A DNA stretch of 64,000 nucleotides from Rathayibacter rathayi (GCF_004011095.1 NZ_CP028129.1:248001-312000); one strand, 5' to 3'. Numbered from the stretch's first letter, positions 35,686-44,145 are shown. Notes: a model not told the origin generated them from the letters alone. Program-made: numbers and translations.

Positions 35686-35697
35686 AAGAATGGCACC
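35686..35697 (+). promoter_or_regulatory. Leaderless-type -10 element
   Basis: AAGAAT at 35686-35691 (TAAGAAT overlapping by one base), six bases, then ATG at 35698. Confidence 0.5.
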
Positions 35698-36237
35698 ATG
35701 AGCGTGCGCACCCCTGACCCGAACTCCGGGTGGCTGTCCGACGACGAACTCGCCGAGATCCGCCGGCGGCTGCCGCTGCTGTACGTGGAGGCCGTGCCGG
35801 TCCGCGTCGACGGACTCGGGCAGGTCACCGAGGTCGGCGTGCTGCTCCGCGCGACCGCCTCCGGCCAGATCACCCGCACGATCGTGTCGGGCCGCGTGAT
35901 GTACGGAGAGACCCTGCGCGACGCGCTGTTCCGCCACCTCGAGAAGGACCTCGGCCCGATGGCCTTCCCCCTCCTCCCCGCCAGTCCGCTGCCCTTCCAC
36001 GTCGCCGAGTACTTCCCCATGCCCGGCATGGGTCCGTTCACCGACGACCGCCAGCACGCGGTCTCGCTCGCCTACGTCGTCCCGGTCACCGGCACCTGCG
36101 ACCCCCGCCAGGACGCCCTTGAACTCACCTGGATGACCCCTGACGAGGCCTGCTCCGACGCGATCTCCGCCGAGATGGAGGGCGGGCGCGGCGCGCTGCT
36201 CCGCGCTGCATTGGCGTCCGTCGGCAAGCTGCGCTGA
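35698..36237 (+). CDS. Nudix-like DUF4916 protein
   Basis: 179 residues. A Nudix-box-like stretch GRVMYGETLRDALFRHLEKDLG matches the G-x5-E-x7 pattern, but the next position has His where the canonical RE carries Glu, so hydrolysis may be altered or lost. The rest (LPLLYVEAVPVRVDGLGQVTEVGVLLR, PFHVAEYFPMPGMGPFTDDRQHAVSLAYVVP) fits DUF4916, an actinobacterial Nudix subgroup. Soluble; substrate unknown. Confidence 0.82.
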   Translation: MSVRTPDPNSGWLSDDELAEIRRRLPLLYVEAVPVRVDGLGQVTEVGVLLRATASGQITRTIVSGRVMYGETLRDALFRHLEKDLGPMAFPLLPASPLPFHVAEYFPMPGMGPFTDDRQHAVSLAYVVPVTGTCDPRQDALELTWMTPDEACSDAISAEMEGGRGALLRAALASVGKLR

Positions 36238-36849
36238 GGGTGCCCGCTGCGGAACGTCCCGAGACGGTGAGGCCGTAGGCCGTGCGGAGCCGCACGGTCC
36301 CCCTCCTGATCCGTCGGCGTCCCCTCGCCGGGGCGGTAGCTCCGAGTTCCGCGCTGAGAGGCGTCGTTCGGGCCTGCTCGCACGGGTCTGCGCGTAGCCG
36401 ACGGATCTCGTCGGCGAGATCTCGCACCTGCTCCTGGGTCCGCGACTTCGACGTCCGATCGTCCTGTGATAGTCGTTCGACGATGTACGAAATACCTCCG
36501 TGGCGGTGATCACGGCGTCGGAAATGGCTGCAGCTGCCCCGCCTGGACCCGCCGGTCGTGGGCTGGCCCGGCGGACGGTCTCGAAAGACGTACGCAACCG
36601 AGGTTGAGAGCGTCGGTCGGTCCCCTCCGGGCACGTCGATGCTTCTCAACCTCGGTTGCGCACACGTCTTCACGGGAAGGTCCGGTTCCCGGCCGCGAAG
36701 AAGCGCCGAGGGCCGCCCCGTTCAGACATCACGCTTCGAGGCGAACAGCTGATCCGCGGGTTAGCGGATCGGCCGAGCCGGTCGTGACCCGCTCTGCACA
36801 GCGCGATTGTCTGAACAGCCGACCGCGGCGTGCCGCCGTGCGAGACGGT
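36238..36849. other. 612-base intergenic region containing a large inverted repeat
   Basis: Between the convergent ends of the DUF4916 gene and the DEAD-box helicase gene. Apart from the inverted repeat at 36585-36670, I see no supported gene; short open frames such as 36125-36673 (-) overlap the DUF4916 gene and have no convincing start or domain. Confidence 0.5.
36585..36670. repeat. Large inverted repeat (16-bp perfect core, about 28-bp imperfect stem)
   Basis: GCAACCGAGGTTGAGA at 36594-36609 is exactly complementary to 36644-36659. The stem extends outward past a small internal loop by AAGACG/CGTCTT and inward by GCGTCG/CGATGC with one G-T pair. The loop is about 22-34 bases. Too long and far from either gene end for a simple terminator. 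Confidence 0.75.
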
Positions 36850-38397
36850 TCAGCCCTGCGCGCGGCGCCCACCGCGGCGGGCGCCGCCTGCGGACTCGCG
36901 GGCGGGCGCGGCCGAGGACGCGCCGCCGGTCGCGGTGCTGTAGAACGAGCGCGATCCGCCCGAGGTCGACGGGGCGCCGGCGGCCGAGCGGCTGCGGCCT
37001 CCGCGGGCGCCGCCACGGGCGGGTACCTCTGAGGCAGTGCGGTCGCGGCGGGGGCGGTCGCCTCCGCCGGTCGCGGCACCCGTCGAGCGTCCGCCGCGAG
37101 GTGCGGCGGTGCCCTCGGTGCGGGCCGCGCGCTTGCGCTGCGCAGTGGCGCCCTGCGAGCGGCCACCCTGCGACTGGCCGCGAGCGGGCTCGACGACGGC
37201 GGTGGGAGTGACGTAGGGCGCGATGTCGCCGACGAGCTTCGCGACCGCGGCGGAGTCGGCCGTCACCTGCTGCGGCGCGACCTGGATCGCGGCCTTGCGC
37301 AGGAGCGTCTTCACATCGCTGCGCTGCGTGGGCAGCACGACGGTGACGACATCGCCCTCGCTGCCGGCGCGCGCGGTGCGGCCGGAGCGGTGCAGGTACG
37401 CCTTGTGCTCCATCGGCGGGTCGACGTGGATCACGAGCTCGACATCGTCGACGTGCACCCCACGGGCGGCGACGTCGGTGGCGACGAGGACCTTGACGGT
37501 GCCGGCGCCGAACGCGGCGAGGTTGCGGTCGCGGGCCACCTGCGAGAGGTTGCCGTGCAGGTCGACAGCGGGGATGCCCTGGCCGGTGAGCTGCTTGGCG
37601 AGCTTCTTCGCGTGGTGCTTGGTGCGCATGAACAGGATGCGGCGGCCAGTGCCGGAGGCGAGGGTCTTCACGAGCGCGTTCTTGGCGTCGAGTCCGTCGA
37701 CCTCGAAGACGTGATGGGTCATCAGCGCGACGGGCGAGTTGGCCTCGTCGACCGAGTGCAGCACCTCGTTCTGCAGGTACTTCTTCACCAGCTTGTCCAC
37801 GCCGTTGTCGAGCGTCGCCGAGAACAGCAGGCGCTGTCCGCCGCGGGGGGTCTTGTCGAGGATGCGGGTGACGACGGGCAGGAAGCCGAGGTCGGCCATG
37901 TGGTCGGCCTCGTCGAGGACGGTGATCTCGACGGCGTCGAGATTGACGAAGCCCTGCTTCATCAGATCCTCGAGGCGACCCGGGCAGGCCACGACGATGT
38001 CGACGCCCTGCTTGAGCGCGGCGACCTGGCGCTGCTGCGACACGCCTCCGAAGATCGTGGTGGTGACGATGCCGTAGGCGTCAGCGAGGGGCTGCATGGC
38101 GGCCGTGATCTGGGTGGCTAGCTCGCGGGTCGGCGCGAGGATCAGCCCGAGCGGGCGACCGGGGCGGCGGCGTCCGCCGGCGAGAGATCCGCCGAGGCGG
38201 GCGATCATTGGGATGGAGAAGGCGAGGGTCTTGCCAGAGCCGGTCTTGCCGCGGCCGAGGACGTCGCGTCCGCCGAGCGTGTCGGGCAGCGTGTCGACCT
38301 GGATCGGGAAGGGCTCGGTGATACCACTCGCGGTGAGCGCGGCCACGAGGGGGGCCGGTACGCCGAGAGCGCTGAAGGAGGAGGAGGGGTTCGACAT
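36850..38397 (-). CDS. DEAD-box RNA helicase
   Basis: 515 residues, MSNPSSSFSALGVPAPLVAALTASG. Q-motif near FPIQVDTLP, motif I GKTGSGKT, Ia PTRELA, II DEAD in VLDEADHMADLGF, III SAT, and VI HRSGRTARAG are all present. Unwinds structured RNA; RhlE/CsdA-type roles in ribosome assembly or cold response are typical. The C-terminal ~130 residues are Arg/Gly/Ser-rich (low complexity), likely an RNA-binding tail. The frame remains open to 38538; the ATG at 38397 preceded by AAAGG is the best start. Confidence 0.93.
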   Translation of the reverse strand: MSNPSSSFSALGVPAPLVAALTASGITEPFPIQVDTLPDTLGGRDVLGRGKTGSGKTLAFSIPMIARLGGSLAGGRRRPGRPLGLILAPTRELATQITAAMQPLADAYGIVTTTIFGGVSQQRQVAALKQGVDIVVACPGRLEDLMKQGFVNLDAVEITVLDEADHMADLGFLPVVTRILDKTPRGGQRLLFSATLDNGVDKLVKKYLQNEVLHSVDEANSPVALMTHHVFEVDGLDAKNALVKTLASGTGRRILFMRTKHHAKKLAKQLTGQGIPAVDLHGNLSQVARDRNLAAFGAGTVKVLVATDVAARGVHVDDVELVIHVDPPMEHKAYLHRSGRTARAGSEGDVVTVVLPTQRSDVKTLLRKAAIQVAPQQVTADSAAVAKLVGDIAPYVTPTAVVEPARGQSQGGRSQGATAQRKRAARTEGTAAPRGGRSTGAATGGGDRPRRDRTASEVPARGGARGGRSRSAAGAPSTSGGSRSFYSTATGGASSAAPARESAGGARRGGRRAQG

Positions 38398-38647
38398 GGA
38401 GTGGTGCCTTTCGGGGGCATCATGCCGATCGAGGACGCGCGGGCGGTGGCCGGGGCGCGGGTGATCGGCGTTCGGGCGAAGGTGACGGTGGTCACATCCG
38501 TTCGCCGTACGATTCGGTGCGCGCGGCCGGGGCCTCATGCACGTTCGCCAGATGGTCGGGACGGATCCTCGACGGTCAGAGTCCTAGGGGACAAGGGGCG
38601 TTCTACGACGCGGGGGAGCGCAGTCGCTGCGCTCACACCCTCCCACC
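38398..38647. other. Helicase upstream region with hairpin after the SDR gene
   Basis: A 250-base gap. A hairpin GAGCGCAG-TCG-CTGCGCTC at 38616-38634 lies 14 bases past the SDR stop and could end that transcript, though no T-run follows. The remainder should hold the helicase promoter and leader; no gene is seen. Confidence 0.5.
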
Positions 38648-39496
38648 CTAGTGGATGCCGATCCACCCGCGCATCGCAGTCTGCACTCGGGAGCCGTCGC
38701 GGTCGCTCAGCTTGGTGCCGACGAAGGCCTCCGCCCAGTCCGAGGTCTGCACGCGGAACGGCGGCTCGCGGTCGCGCAGGGTCTTCACAATGACGGCGGC
38801 GACATCGCAGGGGTCCTGCGCGTGGGTTGACGAGAAGGACGACGCGACCCGGTCGAGGTAGGCGCCGAAGGCCGGGGCGTAGGGGCCGGCCTGGGCGAGC
38901 ATCGCACCCGCGTCGAGACCGATATTTTCGACGAAGCTGCTGCGGACAGCTCCGGGCTCGATCAGCGAGACGTGGATGCCGACGGAAGCGGCGACCGGAG
39001 CGAGTGCCTCGAAGAAGCCCTCGACCGCGAACTTCGACGCGCAGTAGTCCTCGCTGAACGGCTGCCCGATCGCGCCGCCGATGCTCGAGACGGTCACGAT
39101 GCGCCCGCGGGAGGAGCGCAGCATCGGCAATGCCGCGCGGGTGACCGCGACCGTGCCGAAGAAGTTGACCTCCATCACCCGGCGCAGCTCCTCCGGGTCC
39201 TCGAGTTCGAGGGTGCCGAGGTGTCCGGTGCCGGCGTTGTTCACGAGGGCGTCGAGGCCGCCGAGCTCCTCTTCGACGCTGCGGAGGCAGGCGGAGACGG
39301 AACCGGCATCGGTCACGTCGAGCACCCGCAGGTCGAGCTCGACCCGGGCCTCCTCGGCGGCGGCCCGCAGCCCGTCGGCCCGCGCCGGGTCGCGGATGGT
39401 GGCGACCACCCGCCAGCCCGCGCGTGCGGCCTCGATCGCGGTGGCGCGACCGATGCCGGTGGAGGTTCCGGTGACCAGGAGGACGGGACGGGGCAT
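38648..39496 (-). CDS. Short-chain dehydrogenase/reductase
   Basis: 282 residues, NAD(P)-dependent oxidoreductase. Cofactor motif TGTSTGIG at 9-16, NNAGTG near 87, catalytic Ser138 in VSSIGG, Tyr151 and Lys155 in DYCASK. The Arg in TIRDPARAD after strand 2 suggests NADP preference. Classical-type SDR; substrate unknown. The reading frame is open to 40510 through a different gene, but MPRPVLLVTGTSTG is the clear start. 80 bases downstream of the DUF1684 gene on the same strand. Confidence 0.9.
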   Translation of the reverse strand: MPRPVLLVTGTSTGIGRATAIEAARAGWRVVATIRDPARADGLRAAAEEARVELDLRVLDVTDAGSVSACLRSVEEELGGLDALVNNAGTGHLGTLELEDPEELRRVMEVNFFGTVAVTRAALPMLRSSRGRIVTVSSIGGAIGQPFSEDYCASKFAVEGFFEALAPVAASVGIHVSLIEPGAVRSSFVENIGLDAGAMLAQAGPYAPAFGAYLDRVASSFSSTHAQDPCDVAAVIVKTLRDREPPFRVQTSDWAEAFVGTKLSDRDGSRVQTAMRGWIGIH

Positions 39497-39576
39497 GCGA
39501 CTTTCCTGCTTTCCGGCACGCGACGGTGCCGCCGGGAGGCTATCGGTCGACCCTCCGAGAACGTTCAGGGTCGGCG

Positions 39577-40320
39577 TCAGCCCCGGTAGCGCTCGCCCAC
39601 CGGCACCTCGACAGCGAGGGTGTTCCCCGCCTGAGCGAGCGGGCAGGCCCAGGCCGGGTCGTAGGCGCAGGAGGGGTTGTAGGCGAAGTTGAAGTCGATC
39701 ACGAGGGTGCCGGGGGCGGCGCCGGGCCCGAGGTCGGCGCCCTTCACCGTGTCCAGGAGGTAGCGGCCGCCGCCGTAGGTGCCGCCCGGGGTCCCCGCCA
39801 GGGCGTCCTTCACCGGCAGGAACAGCCCGCCGCCGTAGGAGGCCAGCCGCCACACATCGAGGCTGCCGGCGGCAGGGACGTCGATGGTGCCGACCAGCTC
39901 GAAGGGCACGGTGCCGTCGGTGCCGGTCTCCACGTCCATCCGCCGCGACTCCGTGGCCGGGGCGACCTCGAGTTCGAACCGCCAGGCCGCGTCGTAGGGT
40001 GCGATCGGCAGCGAGCGGAAGTGCGCCCGGTCGGCGGGCAGGAGCGGAGTGGAGGGGTGTTGCGCGAAGAGAGCATTGCGCCCGCGAATCCAGGACGCGT
40101 GCGCCGCGAGCAGGTCGACGTTCGCGAGCCTGCGCACCTCCGCGTAGAGGGCCTGGACGTGGCGCCGCCAGTCCGACACCTCGACCGCGGTGGTAAGGCG
40201 GCGGCGCGGCGAGACCCGGTCGTCGCCCTGGTCGTCTTCCTCCGCGGAGGGCCACTGGAGGCGCAGGAGCTCGGAGCGGGACAGCTCGGTCTCCTCCTCC
40301 GCGACGCCGTCGGGGCTCAC
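39577..40320 (-). CDS. DUF1684 domain protein
   Basis: 247 residues, GTG start (VSPDGVAEEETELSRSELL) overlapping the SRPBCC stop (GTGA). DUF1684 features are evident: WIRGRNALFAQHPSTPLLPADRAHFRSLPIAPYD, then LASYGGGLFLPVKDALAGTPGGTYGGGRYLLDTVKGAD, and the terminal DFNFAYNPSCAYDPAWACPLAQAGNTLAVEVPVGER. No catalytic role is established for this family. Soluble, probably cytoplasmic. Confidence 0.88.
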   Translation of the reverse strand: MSPDGVAEEETELSRSELLRLQWPSAEEDDQGDDRVSPRRRLTTAVEVSDWRRHVQALYAEVRRLANVDLLAAHASWIRGRNALFAQHPSTPLLPADRAHFRSLPIAPYDAAWRFELEVAPATESRRMDVETGTDGTVPFELVGTIDVPAAGSLDVWRLASYGGGLFLPVKDALAGTPGGTYGGGRYLLDTVKGADLGPGAAPGTLVIDFNFAYNPSCAYDPAWACPLAQAGNTLAVEVPVGERYRG

Positions 40321-40844
40321 GCTGCCGCCTCCCCGCGAGGGCGGGTGTCCGCCCCGAGATCGTGTCTCCACGAGGGGGCGAGGGAGCGGATGCGAATGCC
40401 GCGCCACTGCCAGAACGCCCACATCGAGGGCCACAGCGCGGCCGAGGCGAGACCGGCCGAGAACTCCAGGCGGTCGCGGAACAGGGTGCGCCCGTCGGGG
40501 AGAGGGGCAACGGCCATCCGGTGGTCCCACGCGGTGATCAGGCGGAGCGAGCCGGAGAGTGGCCCACCGCTGTCGCGCAGGATCCGGACGTCGGGCAGCG
40601 ACGGCACGCGACGGTAGGAGAGGTCGATCGCCTGTGCTCCCATCGGCACGAGGCCGAGGGCGTCCATCGCGACCTCGTGGGAGCCCAGGCCCCAGGTCGG
40701 CTGGAAGCCGCCCTCGTCCAGCGACGCGGCGGTCAGGAGCGGGGACATCACCTCCCGGAACACGGCCGGACTCTGCAGGGCCCGCCAGGCGGAGTCGGCG
40801 TCGGTGTCGAGCATGTGCTTAAGCATCACCTTCACGCGAAACAT
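40317..40844 (-). CDS. SRPBCC-fold hypothetical protein
   Basis: 175 residues, MFRVKVMLKHMLDTDADSAWRALQSPAVFREV, then DLSYRRVPSLPDVRILRDSGGP and LITAWDHRMAVAPLPDGRTLFRDRLEFSAG, matching the START/SRPBCC ligand-binding pattern. AGGAGG sits directly against the ATG at 40844, which is too close to work; a GTG three codons later (40835) has ideal 9-base spacing and may be the true start. Coupled to the DUF1684 gene. Confidence 0.75.
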   Translation of the reverse strand: MFRVKVMLKHMLDTDADSAWRALQSPAVFREVMSPLLTAASLDEGGFQPTWGLGSHEVAMDALGLVPMGAQAIDLSYRRVPSLPDVRILRDSGGPLSGSLRLITAWDHRMAVAPLPDGRTLFRDRLEFSAGLASAALWPSMWAFWQWRGIRIRSLAPSWRHDLGADTRPRGEAAA

Positions 40845-40918
40845 CCTCCTCTGCCCGGTGCTGCGCGGGAACCGGGTGCGCTCGGAACCCGGGACGTGTA
40901 TGCGCGTCCGCCGGTCGC

Positions 40919-40930
40919 TAGCGTGGCAGG
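40919..40930 (+). promoter_or_regulatory. Leaderless-type -10 element
   Basis: TAGCGT at 40919-40924, six bases, then the GTG at 40931. Confidence 0.55.
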
Positions 40931-41467
40931 GTGAGCGCTCCCGTTTCTTCCGCCGTCGACCAGTCGAGCTATCAGATCCGCTTCGAATGGGGTGCGCGCG
41001 CCCTCCGCGTGCTCGCCCCCGCTCACGTCACCGTCCTCGTCGATGCTCTGCCCGGAGGGGACGGGCCTGATCTCGGCGGCGTCGGGGGCCGAGTCGTCCG
41101 TGCGGGTCTGGTCGATCGCTCCGCCGTCGCTCGGTGGATCCTGGAGCGCCAGCACGAGAACGGCGGCCGCACCAGCGTGAACGTGATCGCCGTCGGCGAC
41201 ATCGACGCGAGCGGAGTGACGCGGTTCGCAATCGAGGACCAGCTCGCGGCCGGCGCGGTCGTCGATGCGCTGATCGGCTTGGGCATCGACCACGTCTCAC
41301 CGGAGGCCGCTGTGGTGTGCGCCTCGTACGAGGGGCTACGGCGGGCCTGCGCGCACCTGCTCACGGCGTCCGAGTCCGGCCGGCAGCTCGTCGCCGACGG
41401 GCGGGCGGAGGAGGTCCGCACGGCCGCGCGCGTCGACACCGTCGATGGGGTGTCGGTCGTGCGCTGA
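40931..41467 (+). CDS. ComB-like (2-phosphosulfolactate phosphatase family) protein
   Basis: 178 residues, GTG start. YQIRFEWGARALRVL at the start, VTVLVDALPGG, GGRTSVNVIAVGDIDASGVTRFAIEDQLAAGAVVDALIGLGIDHVSPEAAVV and ESGRQLVADGRAEEV match the ComB family, whose archetype makes sulfolactate for coenzyme M. Actinobacteria lack coenzyme M synthesis, so a different phosphatase role is likely. Shorter than the archaeal enzymes (about 220-240). The repeat array begins about 40 bases after its stop. Confidence 0.75.
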   Translation: MSAPVSSAVDQSSYQIRFEWGARALRVLAPAHVTVLVDALPGGDGPDLGGVGGRVVRAGLVDRSAVARWILERQHENGGRTSVNVIAVGDIDASGVTRFAIEDQLAAGAVVDALIGLGIDHVSPEAAVVCASYEGLRRACAHLLTASESGRQLVADGRAEEVRTAARVDTVDGVSVVR

Positions 41468-41510
41468 CGCACTACCGGCCCACGCGGCGCAAGGCCGCGC
41501 CTGTGCCCCT

Positions 41511-41820
41511 GTCCGATTTGCAGGGCCGTGTCCGATTTGCAGGGCCGTGTCCGATTTGCAGGACTCCGTTCGGTCTGCAGGGGATCCGCCCCTCGACATC
41601 GCATTCGGACGGCTAAAAAGGCCTCCGGGCTCAGATCCCCTGCACATCGCACCACCGTCCCGGATCGAACTCCTGCACACGGCACGCTCTCCTGCACACG
41701 GCACGCTCTCCTGCACACCGAACTCCTGCAGAGGGCACGGAGTCCCTGCGAAGGGCACCTAGTCCTGCAGATCGTAGGGAGTCCCTGCGAATCGCACGGC
41801 CCCCTGCACATCGCCCGCCC
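41511..41820. repeat. 19-bp-period repeat array with a polarity switch
   Basis: Units share the core CTGCANATCGCAC. Four copies on the minus strand start every 19 bases (41511, 41530, 41549, 41568). After a 59-base centre, nine plus-strand copies begin at 41640, 41673, 41692, 41711, 41726, 41746, 41765, 41785 and 41804, mostly 19 or 20 apart. The minus units and two plus units (41673, 41692) are nearly identical; others are degenerate. It lies between a ComB-like gene and a DUF427 gene, is not a CRISPR (no spacers), and has no supported coding frame. Confidence 0.8.
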
Positions 41821-41949
41821 GCACGCCCGCCCGGTACGCAAGCCCCCGGCGGATCCGCCCCTCCGCCTCGACCACCGCGGCGCCCCCGGCGTAGCGTTCC
41901 GCGGAGGCGGTCCCTCCGCCCTTGGCCCCCGACCGAAAGCTGGCCCCGC

Positions 41950-42252
41950 ATGAAAGCCGTCCTCAACGACGTCGTCCTCGCCGACGCCCCCGCCTCCGAC
42001 CTGATCTCGATCGAGGGCAACTGGTACTTCCCGCCGTCGAGCATCGCCGAGGGTGTGCTCGTCGAGAGCCCCACCCCCTATACCTGCCCGTGGAAAGGCG
42101 AGTGCCAGTACTTCTCGGTGCACACCGGCGACGGCCTCCAGAAGGACAAGGCCTGGTCGTATCCGCACCCATACCCGACCGCGTTCGACCGCGTCGGCAA
42201 GGACTTCTCCGGATACGTCGCCTTCGACCGATCGGTCCGCGTCTCCGACTGA
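41950..42252 (+). CDS. DUF427 domain protein
   Basis: 100 residues, MKAVLNDVVLADAPASDLISIEGNWYFPP, then TPYTCPWKGECQYFSV and DKAWSYPHPYPTAFDRVGKDFSGYVAFDRSVRV, the full DUF427 pattern with conserved CPWKG and W-x-YP. A small beta-rich domain of unknown function. No ribosome site is evident. The preceding repeat array may form part of its upstream region. Confidence 0.9.
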   Translation: MKAVLNDVVLADAPASDLISIEGNWYFPPSSIAEGVLVESPTPYTCPWKGECQYFSVHTGDGLQKDKAWSYPHPYPTAFDRVGKDFSGYVAFDRSVRVSD

Positions 42253-42352
42253 GCTGTCCCGCCGCCGCGGCGCCCGCCCCGCCGCCGCGGCGGCCCGTCA
42301 GCAGCAGCACCCCGTCAGCACGCCGTCAGTACCCCAGCAACCGCCGCGCCCC

Positions 42353-42967
42353 TCACGAGGAGGGCGCCGCCGCGCGCGCCCGATAGGCCCGGACCTTCGC
42401 CCGATTCCCGCAGCGCTGCATCGAGCACCAGCGGCGCGAACCCGCTCGCGACGTGTCGAGGTAGAGCATCCGGCACTCCGGAGCCGCGCAGCGCCGCAGC
42501 CGTGTGGCCTCGGCCGGCCCCAGCAGCCCCACGGCCCCGCGGGCGATCGACGCGAGCGCCTGCCGTCCTGCCGCGTGCAGCCGACCCGCCTGCCGCGACC
42601 CTCCGCTGAGTACCGGTGGGATGTCGGGCATGGCCGCGAAAAGATTGACCACATCGACGTCCCGCGGGTCCAGTCGACTCCCCGCTTCCGCCGCGACGCT
42701 CAGGCGCGCTATCGCGTCCCGCAGCATCACAGCGTCGTCCAGGCGCGCGTCCCTGCTCTCGGGCCCTACCGCGTCGAACCGCTGGGCAAGCCAGGCGGCG
42801 AGGGCCGAGTCGGAGTCGAGGGGCTCGGCCGCTCCGCGCGCTCCGGTCGTGGCGAAGTCAAGCGCGAGGTTCCCGGAGTCGAACCACCAGCGCCGGCCGT
42901 CGTCCTCGAGGAGCCACTGGCCGGACACGGTGTTGCGTCGTCCCTCGGAGGCCTGTTCCGCGCTCAT
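42353..42967 (-). CDS. CGNR zinc-finger protein (ABATE-domain type regulator)
   Basis: 204 residues. The N-terminal ~140 form the stress-response ABATE-type region (LDFATTGARGAAEPLDSDSALAAWL), and the C-terminus has the CGNR zinc finger: RRCAAPECRMLYLDTSRAGSRRWCSMQRCGNRAKVRAYRAR, with four Cys and the diagnostic CGNR. Such proteins are putative transcription regulators. The start at 42967 overlaps the upstream stop (ATGA). Last gene of a four-gene operon. Confidence 0.92.
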   Translation of the reverse strand: MSAEQASEGRRNTVSGQWLLEDDGRRWWFDSGNLALDFATTGARGAAEPLDSDSALAAWLAQRFDAVGPESRDARLDDAVMLRDAIARLSVAAEAGSRLDPRDVDVVNLFAAMPDIPPVLSGGSRQAGRLHAAGRQALASIARGAVGLLGPAEATRLRRCAAPECRMLYLDTSRAGSRRWCSMQRCGNRAKVRAYRARAAAPSS

Positions 42968-43425
42968 GGCGCCGGGACCGGGCGGCGCTGCCATCGGATC
43001 GCGTTCGCCGGCTCGAATCGTCGCGCGCAGCGGCCGCAGGCCAGGGGCCGGGTGGGTCGGCGGTGACGGTAAAACAGGTGGCCGCCCGGGCAGCTGCCGA
43101 CCCACGGGGCGAGCTCGTCCGCGGTCGGATTGCTGTGGGTGCGCGTCCCGGTGTATCCCAGCTGCGCCGAGATCCGTCGCCACTGTGGCCCGTGCCCCGC
43201 GTCGGGTCCGGCGAGTGCGTGCGCGATCTCATGCAGGAGGGTTTGCCGCACCTCCTCGTCGCTCCATCGCGCGGCCAGATGACGCGAGACGGTGATCCGG
43301 CGGCGGGTCCAGTGGCACGCCCCGCCGCGGGTGCGTGCGTGGTCGAGCGCGAAGCTCCAGGAGGGGTCGAGGTGCTCCTCGATCAGTGCGTCGGCCCAGC
43401 GGGCCACGTCCTCGAGGTCGGCCAC
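42964..43425 (-). CDS. SprT-like zinc metalloprotease-domain protein
   Basis: 153 residues. The zinc motif HEIAH in TLLHEIAHALAGPDAGHGPQW gives His65, Glu66, His69 and probably His78; a zinc ribbon follows (SCPGGHLFYRH...CGRC). SprT/Spartan-like domains can cleave proteins cross-linked to DNA, though many bacterial members are uncharacterised. Translationally coupled to the CGNR gene and 12 bases after the TPR-like gene. Confidence 0.88.
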   Translation of the reverse strand: MADLEDVARWADALIEEHLDPSWSFALDHARTRGGACHWTRRRITVSRHLAARWSDEEVRQTLLHEIAHALAGPDAGHGPQWRRISAQLGYTGTRTHSNPTADELAPWVGSCPGGHLFYRHRRPTRPLACGRCARRFEPANAIRWQRRPVPAP

Positions 43426-43437
43426 CGGTGGCGCTGC

Positions 43438-44121
43438 CTAGGACTCGTCGGCGCGGCGGCGGCCACGGACGGCGCCGTCGGTGCGGGGACCGCGGTCGGA
43501 CTCGTCCTGGAATTCGGAGGCGGCGGCGAAGCCCAGGCGCGCGACTTCGAGCTCCTCCTCGGGGACACCCACGCGCTCGCCGAGGGCGGTTGCGGCGTCG
43601 AAGTCGCGCATTGCCCGGCCGTACTCGCCGAGCTCGAAGAAGGTGAGGCCGCGGTGCTTGAGCGCGAACGAGTGCTCGAGGTGCCACTCGTGCGTGCGCG
43701 CCTCCTCCACGCAGAGCGCGAGCTCCGAGAGCGCCTCGTCGGCGCGGCCGCGCAGCTGCATGAGGCGCGCTCGGCGTACGCGGGCGGTGAGCAGCTCGGC
43801 GCGGTCGCCGGAGAAGCGGGTGCGGCGGACGGCCTCGTTCGCGAGGTCCCACGCTTCGTCGACGCGCCCGAGCAGGCGCAACAGCTCCGCCTTCTCGGTG
43901 AGCGCGGCGAGGCTGCGCAGCGCACCGACGTCCTCCAGGCGCTCCTGGGCGGCGTCGACGTCGATCTCCTCGCGGAGGGTCGCGGGGTCGTGGCGGATGA
44001 TGATGCTCAGGGCGATGCTTCCTCGTGGAGTGCGGGTCCGGGTCGTCGCGCGAGGCGGACGGGAGGACGGATCGGGGTCGCTGACCCCCGGCGTCGAGTG
44101 TACCGGCGGCTCCGCGGGCAC
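43438..44121 (-). CDS. TPR-like helical repeat protein
   Basis: 227 residues if started at GTG 44121. The first ~38 residues are Pro/Arg-rich and may not be translated; the conserved part begins around SIIIRHDPATLREEIDVDAAQERLEDVGALRSLAAL. Then follow tetratricopeptide-like helical pairs (EKAELLRLLGRVDEAWDLANEAVRR, RARLMQLRGRADEALSELALCVEEAR, ALKHRGLTFFELGEYGRAMRDFDAATALGE), a protein-interaction scaffold. Acidic/basic tail. The true start could be a rare codon near 44010. Same operon as its neighbours. Confidence 0.7.
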   Translation of the reverse strand: MPAEPPVHSTPGVSDPDPSSRPPRATTRTRTPRGSIALSIIIRHDPATLREEIDVDAAQERLEDVGALRSLAALTEKAELLRLLGRVDEAWDLANEAVRRTRFSGDRAELLTARVRRARLMQLRGRADEALSELALCVEEARTHEWHLEHSFALKHRGLTFFELGEYGRAMRDFDAATALGERVGVPEEELEVARLGFAAASEFQDESDRGPRTDGAVRGRRRADES

Positions 44122-44145
44122 CGTCCTGGCGACGCGCGGCTGGGC

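Noticed and set aside
36125..36673. Minus-strand open frame containing LSQDDRTSKSRTQEQVRDLADEIRRLR
   Set aside because: The coil-like stretch looks protein-like, but the frame overlaps the DUF4916 gene and the inverted repeat, and has no start or ribosome site near that stretch.
39497..40510. Upstream extension of the SDR open frame
   Set aside because: It runs antisense-free but out of frame through the DUF1684 gene; the Arg-rich translation has no domain and the SDR Rossmann motif sits at the proper N-terminus.
41336..41758. Open frame across the 19-bp array (repeated CAG-type peptides)
   Set aside because: Period 19-20 is not a multiple of three, so the repeats change frame; they cannot encode a regular repeat protein.
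41511..41820. CRISPR array
   Set aside because: Units are contiguous and about 19 bases with no unique spacers, and the polarity flips; no cas genes nearby.
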